Positions 35,141 to 42,943 of a stretch of DNA of 64,000 nucleotides are shown here, piece after piece (position 1 is the stretch's first letter; each line of letters opens with the position of its first letter). The position numbers and the translations under genes are program-made. This stretch comes from Desulfocicer vacuolatum DSM 3385 (GTDB taxonomy: Bacteria; Desulfobacterota; Desulfobacteria; Desulfobacterales; Desulfobacteraceae). The stretch spans positions 62,001-126,000 of the forward strand of contig NZ_FWXY01000013.1 in NCBI RefSeq assembly GCF_900176365.1, read 5' to 3'. The notes below the pieces were generated by a model. It worked only from the letters and a program-made list of their open reading frames with translations, did not search any database and was not told where the DNA came from.

Positions 35141-35180
35141 ACTGCCACGGTCAGAATATTGTCTGCCCGTGGCGGTTTTT
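35141..35180 (+). terminator. Terminator of hrpA built from an R1 unit
   Basis: ACTGCCACGG at 35141-35150 and CCGTGGCGGT at 35167-35176 form a 10-bp stem with one G.T, followed by TTTTT. It begins right after the hrpA stop. The sequence is that of the R1 linker and alpha unit with the inner stem partly lost. Confidence 0.75.
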
Positions 35181-35189
35181 ATTATGAAA

Positions 35190-35300
35190 AGGCAGTCTCC
35201 AAGTTTACCTCGGCAGAGCCCCCGGCCCATCGAGCTGTCCACAGTTCCGGGCCGGGACCATTACCCCTCGGGGGGGGCGGCATCATACCATTTTTCAAGC
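35190..35300 (+). repeat. R5 GC-rich palindromic repeat, copy 2
   Basis: This matches the 49-kb copy in order: TACCTCGGCAGAGCC, GAGCTGTCCACAGTTCCGG, CCATTACCCCTCGGGGGGGGCGG, ACCATTT. The outer stem is decayed. It lies between two R1 pieces. Confidence 0.6.
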
Positions 35301-35350
35301 TTCGTTATGGGCAGAGTCGGATCAAAATAAGGTCTGCCCATGGCAGTTCC
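35296..35350 (+). repeat. R1 alpha hairpin, locus b
   Basis: GGGCAGA at 35309-35315 and TCTGCCC at 35333-35339 pair perfectly around the usual GTCGGATCAAAATAAGG. Other loci have GGGCGGA/TCCGCCC, so both arms have changed together. Confidence 0.75.
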
Positions 35351-35361
35351 AAAGAGAAGAT

Positions 35362-36213
35362 TTAATGTGGATATCGCTTTGCCAGGGCCGTTTCCCGTTC
35401 AAAACAATGTTGACCCTCATCCAGTTTTCCCCTCTTGATACATCCCTGGCCGTAAATGAGATATTTTTTCCGGAGTACCGCAACAGCGGCTCTTTGCTGG
35501 GAAGGGGTGAGAGCATGGGTTTTTAAAAGCCCCTCAATGGACTGTATTCTGTATTTGTCCAAGGAATGGGACGATGACAGTTGGTCACCATGTCCCCCAT
35601 GCTTGATGGTGCAAGGCTGATCAACCAGGTAAATGGGCATATCCGTAGCTGTTCTCAACCAGAGGTCATAATCTTCACAGGCGGGCAGGGTTTCATCAAA
35701 ATACCCTTTAATCTCAAAAAAATCCCGCCGCATCATCACCGCCGAAGGGCTTACAAGGCACAATTTAAGAGAAGGCTCAAATATCATTCCCGACGGTTTT
35801 TTGTGTTTGAATTTGGGATTGACCCTTTTGCCTTTGCGTATCCATATCTCCTCGGTCTGGCAGATCATGGCCCGGGAGTGGTGTTGGAAAAAATCCACCT
35901 GGCATGCTGTTTTATCCGGTGTCCAGAGATCATCGGAGTCCAGAAAAGCCAGAAAATCACCGGTGCTGTGTTTGATTCCAAGGTTTCGTGCCGCACTGAC
36001 CCCTTTGTTTTCCTGGTGCAGGAGGGTGATGCTGTCCATGTAAGGTTCCAGGAGCTTTAAAGTATTGTCCGTTGAACCGTCATCCACCACAATAATTTCC
36101 ATGGCAGGGTACTTTTGATTTATCACTGAAGTCACTGCCTCGGCAAGGCACCATCCCCTGTTAAATGTGGGTATGATGGCGGTGACAAGGGGTGTTTTTT
36201 TTATGGGTTTCAT
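35362..36213 (-). CDS. Family 2 glycosyltransferase
   Basis: This is a GT-A-fold glycosyltransferase that would transfer a sugar from a nucleotide donor to a surface glycan or lipid. The N-terminus VTAIIPTFNRGWCLAEAV, the first Asp region EIIVVDDGSTDNTL near residue 40 and the metal-binding DFLAFLDSDDLWTPDK near residue 90 are typical. The catalytic region ACEDYDLWLR lies near residue 180. It has no membrane segment and a length of 283. AGGACC precedes ATG 36213. It stands alone between repeats and the divergent kor operon. Confidence 0.85.
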   Translation of the reverse strand: MKPIKKTPLVTAIIPTFNRGWCLAEAVTSVINQKYPAMEIIVVDDGSTDNTLKLLEPYMDSITLLHQENKGVSAARNLGIKHSTGDFLAFLDSDDLWTPDKTACQVDFFQHHSRAMICQTEEIWIRKGKRVNPKFKHKKPSGMIFEPSLKLCLVSPSAVMMRRDFFEIKGYFDETLPACEDYDLWLRTATDMPIYLVDQPCTIKHGGHGDQLSSSHSLDKYRIQSIEGLLKTHALTPSQQRAAVAVLRKKYLIYGQGCIKRGKLDEGQHCFERETALAKRYPH

Positions 36214-36547
36214 GGTCCTTGTCCTATCACAAATCGTATACTTTTTCCAATAAATTCAGGTAATCCTTGACTTGGTAACTAAAATAAAATATGCATCACA
36301 AAAAGTGGAAAATGTGATTATTTATTTTATGAATCATATTTTTTTTCTGGCCGAAAAAAAGGTTGAATATCACCATTGTGGGCACGGTTTTTGATTCAGC
36401 CTTTTTCGGTATTTTTAAATTCAGTGTGAAAGCATTTTTATGGTGATCCCGTTCAAACGGTTGAGTGGGATTTCGGGAACAGCGTGGTTCCGGCTTTCAT
36501 ACCTATTAATGCCTTAAAAGGGCATGGACAGACACTAAGAGGAGTGT
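36214..36547. other. Control region of korDABC
   Basis: A 334-base region without a gene. It includes an imperfect inverted repeat at 36351-36409 and the GAGGAG ribosome site of korD. A TTGACT at about 36270 may be a -35 element, but the -10 is unclear. Confidence 0.4.
36351..36409. promoter_or_regulatory. Inverted repeat upstream of korD
   Basis: CCGAAAAAAAGGTTGAAT and ATTCAGCCTTTTTCGG pair with few gaps around a 25-base loop and are followed by TATTTTT. It could be an attenuator of the kor operon or a terminator. Confidence 0.45.
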
Positions 36548-36769
36548 ATGGCAAGGCTTAAACTAAAGGAACATGTCATAAATAGAGACTGGTGCAAGGG
36601 CTGCGGAATATGCGTGGATTTCTGCCCCAAACAGGTTCTTGAACTTGATTCCAAGGAAAAAGTTATTGCAGCAAGACCAGAGGATTGCATCTGCTGTAAA
36701 TTATGTGAACTAAGGTGCCCTGATCTTGCAATTGAGGTGCTTACAGACCGGGATGATAAAAATGACTGA
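36548..36769 (+). CDS. korD: 2-oxoacid:ferredoxin oxidoreductase, ferredoxin-like subunit
   Basis: This is the electron-carrying subunit of the Kor complex. The 73-residue protein has two [4Fe-4S] motifs, CKGCGICVDFCP near residue 19 and CICCKLCELRCP near residue 48. GAGGAG precedes ATG 36548. Its stop overlaps the start of korA by eight bases, so the two are translationally coupled. The operon continues korA-korB-korC. Confidence 0.9.
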   Translation: MARLKLKEHVINRDWCKGCGICVDFCPKQVLELDSKEKVIAARPEDCICCKLCELRCPDLAIEVLTDRDDKND

Positions 36770-37910
36770 AAAAATAAAATTTGTCCAGGGAAATGAGGCA
36801 TGTGTAGAAGGGGCTTTGTATGCAGGTGTTGATTTTTTTGCAGGCTACCCCATTACCCCGTCCACGGAGATTGCCGAAGTGTTATCCAAGCGTCTTCCGG
36901 AAAAAGGGGGAAAATTTATCCAGATGGAGGATGAAATTGCCTCCATGTGCGCCATCATCGGCGCATCTTTAACCGGACACAAGGTCATGACCGCCACCAG
37001 TGGGCCCGGGTTTTCCCTGAAACAGGAAGCCCTTGGTTATGCCTGCATGGCAGAAATTCCCTGCGTCATTGTCAATGTCCAGCGGGGGGGACCATCCACG
37101 GGTAATCCCACCCATGTCAGCCAGGGAGACATAAATCAGGCCAGATGGGGAACCCACGGGGATCACTCCATCATTGCCCTGACTGCCTCAAACCACCAGG
37201 ATGTGTTTGCCATGACCGTGGATGCATTTAACCTGGCGGAAACCTATCGAACCCCTGTGGTTCTCCTCTTTGATGAGGCGGTGGGCCACATGCGAGAGAA
37301 ACTCATTGTTCCCGAAGCCGGTGAGATTGCCCGGGTGGACCGCCTGAGAACTTCCCTGGGCAAGGGCGTTGATTATCATCCCTATCTTCCCCGGGAAGAC
37401 GGACGTCTTCCCATGTCTGATTTTGGTGGGGATCATCGATACAACGTCACAGGGCTTTTCCATGACATGTGGGGATTTCCCTCCAACAATCCCAAGGTGG
37501 TCAGCGGATTACTCCACCATCTCAACGATAAAATTGAAAATAATGTGCACAATATCACCCGGTACAAAGAGCATTTCATGGATGATGCCGAGTATATCCT
37601 CATCTCCTATGGCTCCTCTGCCCGGTCTGCCATTCACATTGCCACCAACCGCCGTGCCCGGGGGGAAAAAATGGGGGTTCTGGAGTTACAGTCCCTGTGG
37701 CCCTTTCCCGAAGCCATGATCAGGGAAAAATGTGCCAATGCCAAAGCAGTCCTGGTGGTGGAGATGAACATGGGGCAGGTGATGCGCCATGTGAAGGCCG
37801 CCGTGGACCGCCCTGAAAATGTATTTCTTGTGAACCGCATAGACGGAAAATTGATCACACCGACGGATATTAAATCACTCCTTCGGGTTATCCAGGGAAG
37901 GGGGGTATAA
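36762..37910 (+). CDS. korA: 2-oxoacid:ferredoxin oxidoreductase subunit alpha
   Basis: KorA provides the pyrimidine-domain side of the TPP enzyme that interconverts 2-oxoglutarate (or a similar 2-oxoacid), CoA and ferredoxin with succinyl-CoA and CO2. Typical stretches are GYPITPSTEIAE near residue 27, FIQMEDEIASMCAIIGAS near residue 50 and TATSGPGFSLKQEALGYA near residue 77. From ATG 36762 it has 382 residues; the frame opens upstream at 36726 inside korD. It is cytoplasmic. The preference for 2-oxoglutarate is inferred from the family and the operon order. Confidence 0.9.
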   Translation: MTEKIKFVQGNEACVEGALYAGVDFFAGYPITPSTEIAEVLSKRLPEKGGKFIQMEDEIASMCAIIGASLTGHKVMTATSGPGFSLKQEALGYACMAEIPCVIVNVQRGGPSTGNPTHVSQGDINQARWGTHGDHSIIALTASNHQDVFAMTVDAFNLAETYRTPVVLLFDEAVGHMREKLIVPEAGEIARVDRLRTSLGKGVDYHPYLPREDGRLPMSDFGGDHRYNVTGLFHDMWGFPSNNPKVVSGLLHHLNDKIENNVHNITRYKEHFMDDAEYILISYGSSARSAIHIATNRRARGEKMGVLELQSLWPFPEAMIREKCANAKAVLVVEMNMGQVMRHVKAAVDRPENVFLVNRIDGKLITPTDIKSLLRVIQGRGV

Positions 37911-37911
37911 G

Positions 37912-38721
37912 ATGAGTGTAAAAGAGTATATCAGGGAACGGTATTTTCCCCATATGTGGTGTCCCGGATGTGGACATGGAACCATTTTAAATTCCCTTTT
38001 GCATGCTGTTGATCAACTGCAGCTGGACAAAAAAGATCTGGTCATGACTTCCGGTATTGGTTGTTCTGCCCGGATTTCAGGATATGTGGATTTTCATTCC
38101 CTGCACACAATACATGGACGGGCCCTTGCCTTTGCCACGGGAGTCAAGCTGAGCAAGCCGGAACTGAAGCTCATCGTTCCCATGGGGGACGGAGATGCCC
38201 TGGCCATTGGCGGTAACCATTTTATCCATGCGGCAAGACGAAATATTGACATCACTGCCATTGTCATGAACAATCGGATTTATGGTATGACAGGCGGACA
38301 GTTTTCCCCATTGTCCGGAGCCGGTAAAAAAGCCACCACAGCCCCCTATTCCACCATTGACAGCGCATTTGATGTGGTGAAACTGGCAACGGCTGCCGGT
38401 GCTTCTTTTGTGGCGCGATCCACGGCTTATCACGTTCTTGAGACCATTGATATCCTGAAAAAGGCCATTAATCACAAAGGGTTTTCCGTGGTGGAAATTC
38501 TTTCCCAGTGCCCCACCCATTATGGGCGTAAAAACAAGGAGGGCAATGCCTCCCAGATGCTGAAATTTCAGAAAGATACCACGGCAAAAATCGGTTCCAA
38601 GGCCCTGGAAAAAAATCCTTTGCTGATTCCCCGGGGTATTTTTGTGGATAATGACGTGCCTGAATATTGCCAGGCCTATGATGAAGTGATTGAAAGAGCC
38701 ATGAAGGGGAGAAAAGCATGA
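37912..38721 (+). CDS. korB: 2-oxoacid:ferredoxin oxidoreductase subunit beta
   Basis: KorB binds the TPP diphosphate. WCPGCGHGT near residue 17 and SGIGCSARISGY near residue 44 hold cysteines, and GDGDALAIGGNHFIHAARRN near residue 90 is the TPP-binding motif, ending in IVMNNRIYGMTGGQ. The length is 269. It begins one base after the korA stop, and its own stop overlaps korC by four bases. Confidence 0.92.
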   Translation: MSVKEYIRERYFPHMWCPGCGHGTILNSLLHAVDQLQLDKKDLVMTSGIGCSARISGYVDFHSLHTIHGRALAFATGVKLSKPELKLIVPMGDGDALAIGGNHFIHAARRNIDITAIVMNNRIYGMTGGQFSPLSGAGKKATTAPYSTIDSAFDVVKLATAAGASFVARSTAYHVLETIDILKKAINHKGFSVVEILSQCPTHYGRKNKEGNASQMLKFQKDTTAKIGSKALEKNPLLIPRGIFVDNDVPEYCQAYDEVIERAMKGRKA

Positions 38722-39263
38722 AACGAACCAGACTGATTTTTTCAGGGTCCGGAGGGCAGGGGGTGATCACCGCCGCCATTATTCTGGCCGAAGCCGCCGT
38801 GATCCACGAAGGAAAGAACGCCACACAGTCCCAGTCCTATGGGGCTGCAGCCAGGGGCGGTTCCACCCGGAGTGATGTGATCATATCCGATGAAGATATT
38901 ATGTTTCCTGAAGTGAATCAGGCCAATACCCTGGTGTGCCTCACCCAGGAGTCTTACAATACTTATAAAGAGCTGGTTCGACCGGGGGGTATCGTCATCA
39001 CAGATTCCCGTTTTGTGACAACCACCAAAAAAGTGGATGCCAAGCAGATTGAACTGCCCATGTACCAGACCGTGATGGATAAAATCGGTAAGCCCATTGT
39101 GTTTAATGTATGCATGCTGGGGGCCGTGCTCGGGGTGACTGAAATTCTCAAGCCACCGTCAGTGATGGATGTCCTTAAATCTCGGGTTCCCGAGGATTTC
39201 ATTGAGATGAACCGGAAAGCCCTGGATCTTGGCATGGATCTTGGCGCCCTGCGAGCGGTTTGA
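38718..39263 (+). CDS. korC: 2-oxoacid:ferredoxin oxidoreductase subunit gamma
   Basis: This is the gamma subunit of the Kor complex. The N-terminus reads FSGSGGQGVITAAIILAEAAV, the family signature, followed by QSYGAAARGGSTRSDVIIS. The length is 181 residues. It overlaps korB (ATGA), and its stop overlaps the TTG start of the MFS gene. In Desulfobacter-type organisms this enzyme closes an oxidative or reductive citric acid cycle. Confidence 0.92.
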   Translation: MKRTRLIFSGSGGQGVITAAIILAEAAVIHEGKNATQSQSYGAAARGGSTRSDVIISDEDIMFPEVNQANTLVCLTQESYNTYKELVRPGGIVITDSRFVTTTKKVDAKQIELPMYQTVMDKIGKPIVFNVCMLGAVLGVTEILKPPSVMDVLKSRVPEDFIEMNRKALDLGMDLGALRAV

Positions 39264-40402
39264 ATCCCTTAAAATTAATATTGGGGTCCCATTATTTTGT
39301 CTATTTTGGGACCCTGGGAATTTTTCTTCCCTATTTTAACCTGTTTTGCCATCACCTTGGTTTTTCAGGCCTGGAGATTGGTGTTCTCTCCACCGTGAAA
39401 ACAGCCGGGGTGGTGGTTTTTCCTGTGTTATGGGCCATGGCTGCGGACAGGCTCAATGCCCGCAAATCCATTTTGCTGTTCTGTTCCCTTGCCAGTGCCC
39501 TTGTGTGGTCCCTTCTTTTCTTTTCCCGGGAATTTATTCCCATCCTCATAATCCTTGCCCTTCATTCCATTTTTTATTCACCCATTATTTCTTTTATAGA
39601 AGCCTCTGCCATGGATATTCTGGGCCCTGAAAAGAAAAAATACGGCGCTTCCCGGGCCTGGGGATCCTTTGCCTTTATCTTAATGGCTGTGGGGCTGGGC
39701 CGCATATTGTCTGATACCTCAACAATGTTTATCATTCCCCTGATTCTTGGCGGTAGCTGTCTTCAGTTTGTTCTGGGACTGGGCATGCCAAAGGCAAAGA
39801 AAAAAATGCGAAAAGCCCCCTCTGAATCAGGGTTAATTTCTTTTTTTTCGCTTAATACCGGTTTGTTTCTTTTGGCAGCCTTTTTCATGTTGGTGAGCCA
39901 TGGGGCCTATTATGGTTTTTTTTCCATCTATCTGGAAGAGATGGGGCTTTCCACGGGTTTTATCGGTATGGCATGGGGGCTGGCATCCTTTGCCGAGATT
40001 GGTGTCATGGCTGGCTCGGATCGCATTTTCAGGCATTTTAAAATTCGCACTGTTCTGCTTTTTTCCTTTATCGTCGCCATGCTCCGCTGGTGGATATTGT
40101 TTATGACCTCATCTGCCTTGGTGATTCTATTTTCCCAGTTGCTCCATGCCTTTACCTATGGAGCCTTTCATGTGGCAAGTATTCTTGCCATTGAAAAGCT
40201 CTCACCCCGGGGGGGCAAAACCGTTGGACAGGCAGTGAACAATGCCGTGACCTATGGGGCGGGCATGATGGTGGGATTTTTTTTCAGTGGCATGTTTTAC
40301 GATGCCTGGAAGGGATACCTTTTTCTGGCAAGCAGCGGCATTGCCATGTCAGGGGGAATGTTGATGCTTTTTCTTTATTGGAAAAATGCGTTTGTTGAGT
40401 AA
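39260..40402 (+). CDS. Major facilitator transporter, HcaT/nucleoside-symporter-like
   Basis: This is a 12-helix membrane transporter of the MFS_1-like group. The early loop PVLWAMAADRLNARKSIL near residue 55 is the group equivalent of the MFS A-motif. Helices are evenly distributed over 380 residues, with a central loop near residue 185 (MPKAKKKMRKAPSES). TTG 39260 overlaps the korC stop, so it is part of the kor operon. It might carry a carboxylate or aromatic acid related to the Kor reaction, but the substrate is unknown. Confidence 0.75.
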   Translation: MNPLKLILGSHYFVYFGTLGIFLPYFNLFCHHLGFSGLEIGVLSTVKTAGVVVFPVLWAMAADRLNARKSILLFCSLASALVWSLLFFSREFIPILIILALHSIFYSPIISFIEASAMDILGPEKKKYGASRAWGSFAFILMAVGLGRILSDTSTMFIIPLILGGSCLQFVLGLGMPKAKKKMRKAPSESGLISFFSLNTGLFLLAAFFMLVSHGAYYGFFSIYLEEMGLSTGFIGMAWGLASFAEIGVMAGSDRIFRHFKIRTVLLFSFIVAMLRWWILFMTSSALVILFSQLLHAFTYGAFHVASILAIEKLSPRGGKTVGQAVNNAVTYGAGMMVGFFFSGMFYDAWKGYLFLASSGIAMSGGMLMLFLYWKNAFVE

Positions 40403-40798
40403 ATTTTACCTGGCTTCCTGGCTGTGCGATTGTTCTTAGCATTTTAACGGGATAACCAAAAGTTCATCTGCATGCGAGGCGTGTTTGTTGCAACTTTTGG
40501 TTGGAAGGTGAGCGCAGCGATTCCTTCCAACCTATTGATAAAAAACGTATTGATAAGATAAGACTGGAACCCCTTAAAGGGTAAATATTCGGTGAGCCCC
40601 CTCATCGCCTGTTTTGGCCTGCTCACATAGCAATTGTATGCTACGCAGTCCCAAACAGGCAAATATGAGGCTCTGCCTAAACCTTTACATTGCCAAGCCG
40701 AATATTTACCATATAACGAAGCAGGCTCCAGTCAGTACTATTAAAGTCAAAGTATCATATGATTTTATGTTTGCCACCCTTGCCGGGATGGGAAAAAA
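40403..40798. other. Convergent intergenic holding the R4 hairpin cluster
   Basis: 396 bases without a gene between the MFS gene and a lipoprotein gene. Most of it is the R4 structure described separately. Confidence 0.5.
40454..40732. repeat. R4 nested inverted-repeat cluster
   Basis: Three structures in a row. H1: AACCAAAAGTT (40454-40464) with AACTTTTGGTT (40492-40502), perfect 11 bp. H2: GGTTGGAAGG (40499-40508) with CCTTCCAACC (40523-40532), perfect 10 bp and sharing GGTT with H1, so the two compete. H3: ACTGGA (40563), GGTAAATATTCGG (40580), GCCTGTTTTGG (40607) and TAGC (40628) pair in order with GCTA, CCCAAACAGGC (40650), CCGAATATTTACC (40698) and TCCAGT (40727). Confidence 0.75.
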
Positions 40799-41947
40799 CT
40801 ACATGTTTCGTACTATTTTGAGACTTTCCAGGGTCTCGTAGGTTATGTTACCCACGGCCAGACCTTTCTCTTTTTGATACGCTTTCAATGCTTTTGTGGT
40901 TCTCCACCCCATGACACCATCTATAAAAACAGGATCATGTCCATTATTTCTTAATGCGGTTTGTAATCTTGTAATAATGTCCTCACCCATATTGGTCTCG
41001 CACAACACCCTGCGCCATTCCAGCTTACCGTCGGTGAGTTTTTCTGTCCGTTCAATGGTGGTGTATTCAGCGGGTATAGTGATGCGTTCCTCTCTTGGAG
41101 GGGTAATCATTTCTTTTACTTTCACAGTTTTGTACTCCGCAGGAATGACAATTTTTTTCACTGTGGCAGGTGATATCAGGACTTTTCTTTTCACTGTTTT
41201 GTATTGGGCTGGGATTTCAATTCTCTTGGAGGTTGCCGCTGTTTTAAGGGTCTTCTTTTTAACGGTTTTATAAGTTGCGGGCACCTCCACAAGGCACATG
41301 ATTTCACCGGTATTATTGTCCACCTTTTCCACCAAACCCTCACCTTTTTTCCAGATAGTGTGGGCAGGTTTTAACAAAATGGTTTCTTCCTCCCAGGTGT
41401 ATTGTGCAGGAACATTAACCATTTTGTAAGAGGCTTCTTTTACCAACACCTTTTCTGTTTCCCATCCATATTGGGCTGGTATGACCTGGAGCCTTTCAGA
41501 CGATTCTTTAACAAGCACCTCTTTTTCCTTGTATCCATATTCTGCGGGTATGATTTTTACATATTCGGATGCTTGTTTTTTGAGTACCGTTTCCTTTGTT
41601 TTTTGATAGGTGGGGTTTACAAAGACCCTTGCATAACATTCCCCCACCTTTGGGTTGGGCGGAAGAAGGGGGGCTGTGCTCATTAATCTTGCTTCATCAG
41701 CCTTTCGTTGCTGTTCTTCCAGTTCAAATTGAATCTGTTCAGCGCTTTTTTCTGTCATGGACAGTTTTTTTTCTGCTGTTTCAAGTTCGGTGTTAAGGCT
41801 GGATATTGTTTTGTCTTTTTCCGCCAGTTGAGTTTGAAGTGATTTGACTTGATCCGGAGTAGATGTCATTTGAGATGCACAACCACCAAGGGCAAATACA
41901 ATGAGAACACCGGCTAAGAAGCACACCATCCTGATAAATTTTTTCAT
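40799..41947 (-). CDS. Lipoprotein with tandem PA(E/Q)Y repeats and peptidoglycan-binding domain
   Basis: The 382-residue protein is an outer-membrane or periplasmic lipoprotein with a lipobox, LGGCAS, at residues 20-25. A coiled coil (SLQTQLAEKDKTISSLNTEL) spans about 38-85. Then at least seven repeats of about 20-35 residues follow, each built around IPAEY or VPAQY and a KxxLxxxA stretch, up to residue 300. A PG_binding_1 domain near 315-375 (TRLQTALRNNGHDPVFIDGVMG) closes it. The start is ATG 41947 after AAGGAGG; the frame opens at 41983. The stop is UAG. It probably links the envelope to peptidoglycan; the repeat function is unknown. Confidence 0.75.
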   Translation of the reverse strand: MKKFIRMVCFLAGVLIVFALGGCASQMTSTPDQVKSLQTQLAEKDKTISSLNTELETAEKKLSMTEKSAEQIQFELEEQQRKADEARLMSTAPLLPPNPKVGECYARVFVNPTYQKTKETVLKKQASEYVKIIPAEYGYKEKEVLVKESSERLQVIPAQYGWETEKVLVKEASYKMVNVPAQYTWEEETILLKPAHTIWKKGEGLVEKVDNNTGEIMCLVEVPATYKTVKKKTLKTAATSKRIEIPAQYKTVKRKVLISPATVKKIVIPAEYKTVKVKEMITPPREERITIPAEYTTIERTEKLTDGKLEWRRVLCETNMGEDIITRLQTALRNNGHDPVFIDGVMGWRTTKALKAYQKEKGLAVGNITYETLESLKIVRNM

Positions 41948-42748
41948 ATTACGCCTCCTTTTTAATGTTGCAATTTCTGGCACATGTACGAAATGGATAT
42001 GGAATCGTTATTTCGTCTGGTGCACCAATGTGGACACGGGATAGTCTAAAAATTATGCAATGTGTTGGTAAGAAAAGTATTATTAAGAACAATTTTATGT
42101 TTTGGGGTAAGTCTTCTCTGTTTGAGAAACAATTTGTCCAAAATTATCTTTCTGACATCATGCGAACGGTTGTTAGAATAATGAGCTGAACTGTTATGTA
42201 AAGAGGATTTGAATTAAAATATTAAGGATTTTTAGCGTCTTTCATATCACCACAAAAGCAGTGCATTGTCATCACTTAATCTCAGGATTGCCGGTTTTCA
42301 AATATACCAAGATGTAATGCTTTGTGGCATGTTCAATCCTAAATATTAACCTTGACCATGCAGGGGGCCACATTTTTTTGGAGGAATCCCTTGAAAAACG
42401 GCGATATGGTTTTAAAAAATGTAAAGTAGTTGTGAAGAACGCTGAATCTTTTTAAATAATGTTAATAATTGTAAAGCGCTGGGGCAAATTGTCAAGAAAA
42501 AAATAAAGGGATGGCAAAAGATTTCATGATTTTGTATTTCCGGCAGTTAATGATTATGATTTGGAGTAAATAATTGAGTTGAGTTTTTTGGTGAAAAATG
42601 ATCTGTATGGATTTCCTTGTTATTGATTAATATTTTTCACTGACTGGATTTCCGGGAAATCTGGGTTGGTTAGATGGGGGATTGTGTTGAGTGCTGTACT
42701 TCAGGGCGTCAGCAATTTTCAATCTACCGTTTATTCGGGGTCTCATTA
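41948..42748. other. Long intergenic region before panP
   Basis: 800 bases without a confident gene. It holds the leader of the lipoprotein gene, an R2 copy with insert (42241-42426) and a perfect palindrome GATTTCC-G-GGAAATC at 42647-42661 that could be an operator. A 74-codon frame at 41965-42189 lacks a ribosome site. Confidence 0.45.
42241..42426. repeat. R2 repeat, copy 6, with a ~105-bp insert
   Basis: The tail ttcatatcaccacaaaagcagt (42241-42262), an insert (42263-42368, ending in CTTGACCATGCAGGGGGCC) and the core (42369-42426, CACATTTTTTT to AAAAAATGTAAAG) follow the same plan as copy 4 at 13726-13912. Confidence 0.55.
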
Positions 42749-42943
42749 ATGGAAAATAGTAAGCAGAGATTGTTAAATGGTAAACCAATAAGGTCTGAGT
42801 CCCTTATCAGTGGATACAAAGAAGGCTTCACCATGAACAAGGGAAGCATTGAGTGCGGTGGATGTTTTTCAAATGATGAATCTAAATTTGAGCGTGAAAT
42901 AAAATATGGAAAAACAATATATAAAAAAAGATCTGGTGGCTGA
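42749..42943 (+). CDS. Possible small protein upstream of panP
   Basis: A 64-codon frame (MENSKQRLLNGK ...) overlaps the start of panP by 38 bases. A GGGGTC about seven bases before its ATG could act as a ribosome site. It has a cysteine pair (SIECGGCFSND) and a basic end, and resembles no family I know. It may be a small gene coupled to panP or a chance frame. Confidence 0.25.
   Translation: MENSKQRLLNGKPIRSESLISGYKEGFTMNKGSIECGGCFSNDESKFEREIKYGKTIYKKRSGG

Noticed and set aside
36380-36395. GGGCACG-GTTT-TTGAT as a sigma-54 promoter of korDABC
   Set aside because: The -24 part fits well, but the invariant GC of the -12 element is GA, and the site lies inside the loop and right arm of the inverted repeat.
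40454-40533. H1/H2 hairpins as an integron attC site
   Set aside because: The required paired RYYYAAC and GTTRRRY core sites are not present and no integrase is near.
41965-42189. 74-codon frame opposite the lipoprotein leader
   Set aside because: It overlaps the ribosome site of the lipoprotein gene on the other strand and has no ribosome site or family likeness.
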